The notes under the pieces are model-generated. The model did no database searches, was not told where the DNA came from, and worked only from the letters and a program-made list of their open reading frames with translations. Source: Antedon bifida (taxonomy: Eukaryota > Echinodermata > Crinoidea > Comatulida > Antedonidae). Taken from it: a stretch of 64,000 nucleotides of DNA. Shown piece after piece: positions 1 to 12,200 of this stretch (positions are counted from its first letter, which is position 1; each line of letters starts with the position of its first letter). The translations under genes and the position numbers were made by a program. The stretch spans positions 31,353,820 to 31,417,819 of the forward strand of contig OY727096.1 in assembly GCA_963402885.1 (NCBI GenBank), given 5' to 3'.

Positions 1-165
1 TAATTATAGTATACATAATACATAATTGTTACAATTACGTATATTTATTTTCCCCAAATGTTCTGCAGCATGTATATACTTATGCTTATCAAATCATTTT
101 CCAGACACACATACAAGTGAATAGTACGGAGCTATGGCTCTACTTGAGTATTTTTTGTTTTGCAG

Positions 166-282
166 CAATCTGAACTTGTGACCGAAGAACGTCCTCAAAA
201 GATGAGCGGTACACAACAGCACAAACGCATGATGGCATCGCTTGAGAAGCAGATCGCTAATCAGGAAAAGAAGTTGGAGGAG
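166..282 (+). CDS. CCDC93: CCDC93 coding exon a (residues 1-39 of visible part)
   Basis: Preceded by a T-rich tract and TTTTGCAG, followed by donor GTATGT. 117 bp, phase 0 at both ends. Encodes a basic/acidic helix ending in [12 protein letters not shown]. An upstream exon must exist because the frame enters at phase 0 through an acceptor rather than a start codon. Confidence 0.88.
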
Positions 283-3200
283 GTATGTTGTAAAACATAA
301 ATTGATGATTTGCACACTAGATCATTAAGTGGGTTTTAGACAACTCATATGGTTGGTTTTATTTCATCTGATTTTGTGAAAAAATCAACAAGATTTTTCT
401 GAAACTATGATATATAAAAAAATTATTTAGAAAAGTGGTAAGCAGCGAAATTAACATTTTTAACAAATTTTGGTCGCCTCTCATTTTCATTTTTATCTTT
501 GGAAACGCGCTCCTGCGAAGTGTCTTCCTTTGTATTGTCTTTGAAATGTCTCTAGGAATTGGAAACCTGACATGTTAGTAGTTCAGCTACCGATAGTGTG
601 AGAGATAAAATGATGTTGCTTGAAGATTGCATGCAAGAACTTGCCATTGTTAACTTACGGATATTTGAAGATGTGCGACCCCTTTCAACAACATGTCAAC
701 ATGCTTTGCGCATGCTCTAGCGAGAGCGCGGCGACTTACTATTTGTTGGTGGAAGACCAGAGATAATAACAATAATCTCCTGATATTTAATGTCATTTCC
801 CGCTCCAAATACAATATTTTTTATATTTTATGCCTTTGGTACACCATGGAAATATCCTTCGTTACTATAATAGATGCCAATATCTTTCAATTTTTTAACA
901 GCGCCCTGATTAGTTTGAACTAATTGTCAAATATTATAGGGCCCTCTAATAGTTTGGACATGCTTTCAAAAGTCCTCCCGATATTTCATTTTTCCCAGTT
1001 GGGAGGTCTGTGTAAGTCACCATAATATTTTTTTTTCATTGTTCCATGTGTCAATTTATTTATGTTTTGAACCAAATAAATCCAAATAACATAAATGGAT
1101 GTCAAGGCGAACGATTTATCAAGCAAGTTCAAAGTACAAATTTATATTTTAGTATTATTACACATTTTGTAAGCCACCTTCCCTTGGAGAACGCACTATG
1201 ACCTCTGCAAGTAATCCCAAGGTACACTGAGTGCGATACAGTTGTTTGGCTTACTACAAGCATTATAGTTTTATTTAATTCATTGTATACCTCACAGAAA
1301 AGTCAAAAAATCATTTCATATATATATATATATATTTGATTTTATTTTCTACTTTAATTAAGATAACATTTAATTTCTTGACAATTTATCATATCCAATG
1401 GCAATAAAGTTCTGACCCTTTATCATTTAAAACCCTAGTGCCTGAAAAGCAAAAAACAAAAACAAACAAACAAAAAATCCCCAAAAAAGAGTTAGATTAG
1501 CTTCATAGTGTATAAAAATTGTTATTTGAATTTAAATCATAAATAAATTCAGTTAAGCTTATACATGAAAAATAGCTTCAAGCTTAAGTTGTCATGATGA
1601 TGCACTAGGGTAAACATGCGTCATTATGGTATGCATGCTATACATGTTTGTTGCAAAATGAATACAAAAACAGGAACATTTGTTATTAACATTTTCTAAG
1701 AAGCTGTTCATTTCCATCATGTGGTAGAGTAAATGACGCTGAACACTTTTAGCTACAGTAGTTCAGTAGAAGTTATCAATAAATTTTAACATTCACACTA
1801 ATTTAATATGGCTAATCATTTAAGACTTTACTAAATTAACTTAATAGAAAACGTGACTGGTCACATTGACTCTAAACCATATGTATGAAAAGTATTGGTG
1901 ATCTAGTCTTATAAGTAAGTTTTAGTAGATCATTTTTCATTCATTCAACGTTTACAAAGTTTAAGTGCACTATCTCATCACTGAATGATTGGAACATCAT
2001 CTGACACCGGGCAATTTATATCAAAATAAGTTTCCGTTTTTTCATTGACCTTTACTGAGTTTTAGTACAAGTGCACATTTTCAGTTTAATTAATAGCGAC
2101 AATGAACCATAAACCAAATACAGAATTATCTTGTCACATGACCTTCAAGACGTGAGTCATATATTAAACATGACATTGTCCAATGCAAAGCTATTTCTAA
2201 TCACATATTTTCTACATGCTTTTGACAGGTGGTTGCGAAGCATGCAGAACTACAGCAATCGTTTGAAACAACACAGATACGTTTGAAGGAAGTACAAGAG
2301 TTCACAGACAAGATCAATGAGGAAATGCAAAAACTTGAAACTGTGGAAACTGATGAAAATAAAAAGTAAGAATAATAATAGAGAAAAAAATGTTTTGAAA
2401 ATAAACAAAAACAATACTACTGTTTAAACCTAACCCAATTAAAGTCTTCTCTAAATAAATACAGTACCTCGCTAAAGAACCTCCAATTAAAACTTCTTTA
2501 ATTAAAAGTGCTTTCCAATAAAAGAACCTCCAATATAGGAACCCTTCACTATAAGACCCATTCCAATTGCAGACCTTTCATAAACGACCTGTCTAATAAA
2601 AGACCTCTCCAAACATTACTGTCCAATAAAAGACCTCTCCAATAAATAACCTTTCCAATAAAAGAACTGTCCAAAATAAAAAGACCTCTCCAAACATAAC
2701 TGTCCTATAAAAGACCTCTCAAAATATAACTGTCCAATAAAAGACCTCTCCAATAAAAGACCTGTCCAATTAAAGACCTGTCCAATTAAAGTCCTCTCCA
2801 AACATAACTGTCCAATAAAAGACCTCTCCAATAAAAGACCTCTCCAGTAAAAGACCTCTCCAATTAAAGATCTCTCCAATTAAAGACCTCTCCAGTAAAA
2901 GACCTCTCCAATAAAAGAACTGTAAAATTAAAGACTTCTCCAATAAAAGACCTCTCCAATAAAAGACCTCTCCAATAAAAGACCTCTCCAATAAAAGACC
3001 TCTCCAATAAAAGACCTCTCCAATAAAAGAACTGTAAAATTAAAGACCTCTCCAATAAAAGACCTCTCCAATAAAAGAACTGTAAAATTAAAGACCTCTC
3101 CAATAAAAGACCTCTCCAATAAAAGACCTCTCCAATAAAAGAACTTTAAAATTAAAGACCTCTCCAATAAAAGACTGTCCAATTAAAGATCATTCCGATT

Positions 3201-6200
3201 AAACTCTTTCCAATTTAAGACCCTTTCACAAAAGCCTGTCCAATAAAAGATCCGGCCAATTACAGCCATTACAATTAAATAAAGACTCCATCCTAAATTG
3301 TAGAAGGAATTTTGTACAAATATTATTTTAACTTTACAAAATATTGTTGATGAGCCAAGTTTCATAATTATGAAATTATGTTTTCAAAATATAAACTAGT
3401 TTCTGGTAAAATGAGTCCCGTCTTTTGCTGGCCAAGATTTGAACAAATTAGAATATTCTTAGAGGCTAAATTTTGAAAATGTTTTCATACAGATAAATCA
3501 TTAATGACATTAATCAATTTTCTTTCAGTGTTCTTAACAAATTACGTTCGTTAGTCGCCATGAACGAGAGTCTTAAACAACAAGAACAGCAATTTAGAGC
3601 ACATTGTAAGGTAATTAGTAGAATTGCTCTAGAACCCTAGTTTGAAATTGGCTGCAAGCTATGTTTGGCCTGTAAAATAATACAAATACAGTTTCAATAA
3701 ATATTGAGTATTTTTGTAGAACTAGATGTTGGACAATCCTTTCTTGCCTGCATACACGCTTTGTATCTTTCCCCTAAGCAGTGGTTTACATTTTTTCAAT
3801 GGGTTGATTAACTTACATTTATAGTTTTATACAGGTAGTGTTCTATAGCAAAATATTTTGGCTACAAGCTAAACTGGACTGTCATAGTAACACTCTGCTA
3901 TTACATAGATAAAAACTTAAATTGAGTTTTACTTTTCAGGAAGAAATGGTAAGACTGAAAGAAAATATAGAACAACTGAAAGGAGGAGAAAATGAGGCTG
4001 ACTCAGAAGAAGGAGAAAGGAATAGGTTGATTGAAAAACAATTCCAAGCTGATAGAGAGAAACTACACAAAATACGACTTCTTTTGGTAAGTATGAGTTT
4101 ACTGTACTCGTTTTTTCACTGATTTAGAATTCTTTGCTTTTGTTTGACCTAAATAGAGTAGGTTTATAGTAGTTTATATTGGTATTAAATGTAACTTGTG
4201 TATTAATAATGTGTATGAATTGAGCATAGTCAAATTTTAAACTTAAAGGAAAGTTTCATTTTTACAATAAAAATGTCATTGTTGCAATAAAAGTTTCATT
4301 GTTACAATAAAAGTTTCATTGATGCAATAAAAGTTTCATTGTTACAATAGGTGTTTCATTGTTACAATCGGGGATTCATTGTTGTAAAAGGGGTTTCATT
4401 GTTACAATAGAAGTTTCATTGTTACAATAGAGGTTGCATTGTTACAATTGAAGTTTCATTGTTACAATAGAGGTTGCATTGTTGCAATAGAAGTGTCATT
4501 GTTGCAATAGAAGTTTCATTGTTGCAATAGAAGTTTCATTGTTGCAATAGAAGTTTCATTGTTGCAATAGAAGTTTCATTGTTGCAATAGAAGTTGCATT
4601 GTTGTAATAGAAGTTTCATTGTTGCAATAGAAGTTTCAATGTTGCAATAGAAGTTTCAATGTTGCAATAGAAGTTACATTTTTACAATAGAAGTTGCATT
4701 GTTGCAATAGAAGTTTCATTGTTACAATAGACTTTGCATTGTTGCAATAGAAGTTTCATTGTTACAATAGACTTTGCATTGTTACAGAACGGTTTTTGAT
4801 GGATATAACATTAGAGTAGTGTGGTACGCTAAAATGGTACACTACACCATTTGCTAATAACACTGTTCAACGATAAGATGCATCATGTGCTAAAACTTTA
4901 CTGACACAAATATGAATCAATGTCGTATGCTGTTATTCCAGCAGTGTGAACATAGCCTTTGGGGATCTGTCGTCCTTGTGGGATTTTTATTTATTATAGT
5001 ACTTCCCATTGTAAAAAATATACTGTGCACACTTCCGGTTATGTTTAAAGATGACCGTAGTTTAACAAATTCCTTTATGATTTAATGAGTGACCTTCGAT
5101 AAGTGCTGTAGTGTAAAAGAATTTATTTCCCTTCTTCTCAACACCAATAAAAAGCCCCAGTTGATTGAATAATCAACTGATAGACTGTAGATCAGTTAGA
5201 TTTTCAATTCAAAGTATTATTAAAAGGTTAGAATATGTACGATTTTTTTCTTCTATCTACCCTGACTATGCTGCTCTTCGATTTATATTTGCATAGGTGA
5301 TATTTGTATGGAATCAGCTTTTCGAAATTCATGTTCAAAATCCAAGACCTAAGTTATATGAAGCCACGGCTTCTTAAGGTTATACTTGATAAACAAGATA
5401 CTAAGTTCAAATTTCTGTCTTGCCAAAAAGATTAGAGTAGACGTCAAATGTTTGTCGATTAAGTGTTCTACTTCAAAATGGTAACCTGTGGTGAACGCAG
5501 TGTCGCAAGGAACTGTGCTTGTTTGGATTTTATTCCTTGTGTATAATCTTTTTGCAATTCCAATTAGCATAGAGAAATTTTACAGGATGATTTAAAGATG
5601 TATTGTCCCCCTGAAAAAATAATTCTTAAACTAATTTTTGTTGAATATTCCATTTTAATGTAACATAATAGTTATCCACTTTGACCAATAATTTGATTAA
5701 ATTTTACAAGTGAAAACATTTTTTTTTTTTCGTTTTATTTGCTATGGAAGTGATTAACTTTTATTATTAAAACTACAAAATAACATATTCAAAGTCTGAT
5801 TTAATTAATCTTCATTTTTCATGTTTTTGGGGGACAATACATCTTTAAGTAAATTGGAACAATTGAGCAGCAAGTTTAATATAATCTAAATGCAAAGTTA
5901 TGTACATTGACAAGAATAATCAGAATTTCTCCTACTCCATGGAAACTACAACTAATAACTCAACCAGGAGCCATACAAAATGGGTAATAGTACATTACTG
6001 TAACAAAATGTACTTTTGTTTTTAACGAACCATGGAAATTTAATCCATTGCGGGAAATAAAATGTTTGCAAGATAATCATGTATAGTTTATTGGCTGAAT
6101 GATTGAATTTTCTCATTCAAAACAATAAATGAACCTTATCAAACATTTGCCACACCTTTTCCTTAATATTAAATGAAAGCTTTCAACTTCTATTATAGTC

Positions 6201-9200
6201 CGAGACATACCCAAGCCAGAACTTAAGCCTGTTTTCTATTAGCTAATATATCCGCGTGAAACAAACTTTCTTGAGTTCTCATTGGTTGCGCGCATTTTTA
6301 ACTTCACAAAGATTAGATGAAATATTAATACGCATTACTCGACATTTTCAATTCACACAAATAAATTTGCCTAGTGGAAAAACCGGCTTTATACGACTAG
6401 GGTTTTTCATAAATTTTTGTCTTCCATTAATAATAATCTTTATTGGAAAAACAACACCTTTATTATCGGTGGCACACGTGTCAAACGGTGCATCTAAGAA
6501 AAACAAAACTTTAAAAACGACGAAATTTACAAAAATCAAAAGTAATAAAAATAAATCAAAATAAATCAAGGAACTAATTATGTACAGATTAAAATCAAAA
6601 GGAACACAACAACACAACAATTACTTATGGCATTGAGTCATCAATCAATAAAGATTACTGTTTTTTGGTGTTTTTTTAATTGTTTTTTTGCTATAGCAAG
6701 GTCTTCTTTGGGAATGACAGTGTCCGCCTCCAATATGTCTCCAATACATCCATGTTTAGTGTTAGAAGTCCTGGTTTTGGACATAGTAGTCCTGAGACAT
6801 CTGAAGTTTCCTTTTCTTTGCCAACTTCTACACTGTTTTGGTATCCTTATTAAATCAACCATGCAATTTACTTTAACTATTGCCCAATGGCACAGAATTG
6901 ATTGATGAGTCAAAATAATTAATAAAGATAACTTCCTAGCTTTTCAATGCTTCCAGCCAAAAAGCGAATTACTTACAATGTAGGTATTTGATTTAATTCT
7001 AGAGAAAATGTGACAGTACTCTAATAGAAATTGTAGATGGAATCAACTTAAAACAAAAAGCAAATTTAATTTGAGAATAATTCATGTTCTGCTATCATAA
7101 ATGAATTCAATTTTAAATATTAAGCTCTGTCTACACTGTCAAACTTTATGTAAAAAAAAAATGTGATGTGCCTATATACATATGGACATGATGATGTCAT
7201 ATCACTAACATATTTGGACATATCACTACCATATTTAAGCACATCTACACTTTTTTTGTCAAACTAGTTTGATAGTGTAGACAGAGCTTTATAGAAAATT
7301 AATTTTTAGCTATAAAAATTCTACTACATTCAGAATACCTACTTTTCGGTTTAGATTCTACTGTAATCTACATACAAATTCAAGATTGAAATTTTCTCTA
7401 TTATAATTTGTATCAAAAAACTTAAAAGGAAAACCTTAAAGGCAATGAAATAAAAAAAAAAAAAGAATTTAATTAGCATAGGTAATTTGTTTTGTTTTAT
7501 ATTCACAAACAGCAGTGTACAGAAGATGTATTAAGCTGCAAGCAAAATGTATACCACCAGTTATTTTTTTAATGTGGTCTTTTTTTTTTTTTCAATTACA
7601 AACTTTAGTTCCAGTAACTTCTTTACATTCTCTAAAAGCTGAATTAAGCTTGCATTTTCTACTGAATAACATTATTTACACAAACTGAAAATTGAAAACT
7701 CAGAATAGAATTTGATTACAGTATAATGATAGCTATTCAACTGCTCTATATAAATATTGTAATAAGTCTGTACATAACGTATTTTAAAAAATCAAAGCCA
7801 ACAGTTATATGTTAATTAGAACAATTGCCAAAATAGTATTTAATAGTTTTAAGAGTCCAAATATTGGAAATCATTTCTCAATACATTTCTCCATTTCAAA
7901 AGTTATATTGCCATATGATTGTTTGTTGCCTACGTCCCTTGTTGTTTTATCATGCTAAATACTTCCTCATTTACATACAACCTGTCCTATTGGTATATAA
8001 GTACTCTAGGCGTTGTTTTCTGTTCTGAGGATGAGAATAGTTTCTCGAAACATGTCAAGACATTTTAAAGGCAGTTTGCCTATTCATTAAATTCCTCACA
8101 CTATAGTTATTTTAACTCGTAAGTTCGGTGGAATCATTCATGATTTATGTAAAAGATACTACAGTATTTTATCCCTTGTAACCCTGTAAGTTTTCTATTT
8201 TAGTCTTTATATATTGATCTTTAGATTTTGATTACTGTTATACTTTCTGTATAGTGTGTGTAATTAAGCATCAAGGAAAACAAATTTCATGTTCGCCTTG
8301 TGGTCATGACAATCAAGATTTATCTTATATTATCTTCTGAGAGGGTCAATTTAATTTAATTTATTTAATTTCTTTATAAATTATATTTATTTTAATTTAA
8401 TTTTTATTGTTACATCTTTATGTCTTGTCATGATGTATTTCTGTGAGAGTCCCTAATGATCAGCTTCGGCTGGATGGACCACCCTTGTAAAATATTGTTG
8501 AAATAAATAAATAAAATAATTGATTGATTTAATATTATTTTTAACCTTATACCTTAAATAAACATTTTTGTATTGTATTGTTTTAGTATTTTTCTTTCTA
8601 TGGATACCATTATTTGAAATAAAGAATTAATAAATTACACACTATACTGTTTAATGTAAAGGATATAATCAAAATGTAAATTAGATTTTATGTTCTTTCC
8701 TTTTAATATTTCTGAGGTATCATCATGCAATTTGTATTTGTCTTTTCTTTGGACAGGCTCGTAAAAACCGAGAAATTGCTAATCTACAACGAAAGATAGA
8801 TGAAGTACCCTCTAGAGCAGAACTAACCCAATATCAACGCAGGTTCATTGAACTTTATAAGCAAAGTAAGTATTCAGTACTGACAAATTAAGTTGAGTTC
8901 AAACTAAATTCAATTAAGTTCACTAAGTACTAAATGTATTCACTGTCTGCCTATAATTTTCTTAATAAATTTGAATGGCTGCTTTAATATAGTTGTGAAA
9001 AATGTTGTCATAACTATTAATGTTATTGTTGGAGGTTCTTTTATGAGGAAATAGCAATCAGCTATTCTTAGAATGTGTTAATGCCAAAGAGATAACATGT
9101 AGCCTTCGGCTAGAGTGGAATGTGGGCGACAGTGGAAATGAGACATTAGGAAGATGAAATGTACAATTTAGCCGCCGATTCATGTTTATTAGTAACATTG

Positions 9201-12200
9201 TATTGGCATTAATGTAATACAGTTATTTTTACAGAAAAGCATGTTTTTTTAGGAAATACAGTACAGAATATTGCAGATTAATATATTTTGAGAAAGATAA
9301 TAATGAATGAATTACATTTTGTGCATATAAAATAGATATATATAGAGTACATGGTAATGCCACTCAGACTTACTAGGCCTAAGTGCTCTGGTTTGTGACA
9401 GGGGGTTAGCAATATTTGTTAATTTGAAATTGATTCCATTTGAGTTAACCATCTAATAGCCGAAGGCTAGAGTGGAATGTGGGCCACAGTGGAAATGAGA
9501 CATTAGGAAGATGAAATGTACAATTTAGCCGCCGATTCATGTTTATTAGTAACATTGTATTGGCATTAATGTAATACAGTTATTTTTACAGAAAAGCATG
9601 TTTTTTTAGGAAATACAGTACAGAATATTGCAGATTAATATATTTTGAGAAAGATAATAATGAATGAATTACATTTTGTGCATATTAAATAGATTTATAT
9701 AGAGAACATGATAATGCCACTCAGACTTACTAGGCCTAAGTGCTCTGATTTGTGACAGGGGGTTAGCAATATTTGTTAATTTGCAATTGATTCCATTTGA
9801 GTTAACCATCTAATAGCCGAAGGCTAGAGTGGAATGTGGGCGACAGTGGAAATGAGACATTAGGAAGATGAAATGTACAATTTAGCCGCCGATTCATGTT
9901 TATTAGTAACATTGTATTGGCATTAATGTAATACATTTATTTTTACAGAAAAGCATGTTTTTTTAGGAAATACAGTACAGAATATTGCAGATTAATATAG
10001 TTTGAGAAAGATAATAATGAATGAATTACATTTTGTGCATATAAAATAGATATATATAGAGAACATGATAATGCCACTCAGACTTACTAGGCCTAAGTGC
10101 TCTGGTTTGTGACAGGGGGTTAGCAATATTTGTTAATTTGAAATTGATTCCATTTGAGTTAACCATCTAATAGCCGAAGGCTAGAGTGGAATGTGGGCGA
10201 CAGTGGAAATGAGACATTAGGAAGATGAAATGTACAATTTAGCTGCCGATTCATGTTTATTAGTAACATTGTATTGGCATTAATGTAATACATTTATTTT
10301 TACAGAAAAGCATGTTTTTTTAGGAAATACAGTACAGAATATTGCAGATTAATATAGTTTGAGAAAGATAATAATGAATGAATTACATTTTGTGCATATA
10401 AAATAGATATATATATAGAACATGATAATGCCACTCAGACTTACTAGGCCTAAGTGCTCTGGTTTGTGACAGGGGGTTAGCAATATATGTTAATTTGAAT
10501 TTGATTCCATTTGAGTTAACCATCTAATAGCCTTCAGAAAAATATAGTTGATTAATGATTAAAGCAATGGAGTGCAATGTATGAAATTTACATTTTCATT
10601 TCTAATGGTAACAGTATAATAACTTAGAAAACCAACAAAAATAATGTGATTTCCGACAATTTGCAATTCTGATATTTAATTCAGTGTTAGCACAGACAAT
10701 TATGTAAAGTTATTAAATGCATTATACAGTCGCCATTGGAAATGGAAATATGGCAATTTGAATTCTGTAACTATACTTTATTGCATTACTTGCAAAACTG
10801 TGCTAATTGTATTCACACCCTCTACGCTTTGGTCGTTACAAGCGCTAACCCTAAACTTTCAACCCAACTTTGTTGTCTAGTTAGTGTAGCACTTGTAAAA
10901 GTTAGCTTTAAACGTCCAAGTTTGCGTTCATGAGTGTGATGAAAAAACCCTCTAAAAAAGTGGTTCTGTAGGATTTTCTATATGTAATACAAGCTAATCA
11001 ATACATTTAACACTCAAACAAATATTTTTTTTTTAAACAAAAAGAACAGTGTAATTGAAGTGATGATGCTATTTGTAGTACGTACATTTCCATACTGTAC
11101 AGCACCACTTCATTAAAAGCAAAACTTATGCTTATTCTGGTTCTTAGCTGTCAAAAAATCAAATTGTGTTATTATTATCTTCTCAGGTTTTAAATGTTTA
11201 TTAATTTGCCTGTATTTTAATGATACCTTGTTTTTACGCTTTAATTGTCGCCTTGTGTTTTTTTTAAAGTATATGTAGTGTAAACTTTAAAACTTTTCTA
11301 TTTTTTAGTTGCATCAACTCACAAGGAAACAAAACAGTTTTATACGCTATATAATACATTAGATGACACAAAGCTTTATCTACAAAAGGAAGTTGAGCTG
11401 TTGAACTCCATACATGATAATTTTAAAGTGTAAGAACTCGTCTTCAATTTGTTTTCAATATTTGATATCGGCTGAATCATTCCTAGCTCAGTCTTCTCAG
11501 ATAAGGACTATTAATCGTATGTTCAGTGTACACGTGTGCACTTAGAACCCAATTCATGATTCTAGACACGTAGTGAGTTACCCTGGTAAACTGGTTGTCA
11601 TCAGTACACCGCCTAACCCCTACTCTTTTCACATAGTTTACCAAGTTCTTTTTATGCTTTTTAAATATATGTGTCTGCATTTTGTATTGCCTTTTTGCCA
11701 AAGAAAGTTACCTATTCTGTATTTTTAATTATCCAGAATGGGTTTTCTTTTGGTAATTCTTTTTACTTTTAAGTTGTTTTGAATTTGTTTCTAGTCAACT
11801 ATTTGACACACTCTAAACTAACAGGGTGGATTATTAATTTAATTGTTCAATGTTCAACAGTGCTATGTCATCAAATGCTGGGAAGGATCAATTTCTAAAA
11901 CAATTTGAAGGAATAGTGGAGGGAATAAAGACAAATAAGAACAAAGTGGAGAAGAGAAGACAAGATGAAAAAGGCCGCCGAGATAAACTCAACAAGAGCT
12001 ATTTGGATCTGATAGAAAAACAACGACTTTACTTTAAAACCATTAAAGATTTTAAGGAGGTATGTATTAAAGACGCTTATACTTGGCATACGTGTGTCTG
12101 GATAAAGACATACTGGTTTGTGATTAGCATATTCTAAAGTATACTAAAATACAATCAATAGTGTTTAGTTTTATTTTGCTAGCTTTGTACATTGGTGAAA

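Larger units (their letters stand above)
4087..8756 (+). other. CCDC93 intron (4.7 kb)
   Basis: Outside the 20-bp array, the three MITEs and the retroelement tails annotated separately, this is AT-rich unique sequence. Overlapping 90-102-codon open frames at 6256-6913 overlap the family D MITE in part and look like chance frames (low-complexity, I/F/K-rich). Confidence 0.7.

Noticed and set aside
2616..3182. Four overlapping antisense open frames of 73-87 codons
   Set aside because: They translate the 16-bp tandem repeat; the same peptide appears in all frames, so they are repeat artefacts.
2508..4787. CRISPR-like regular repeats
   Set aside because: Units are contiguous with no unique spacers, in a eukaryotic intron.
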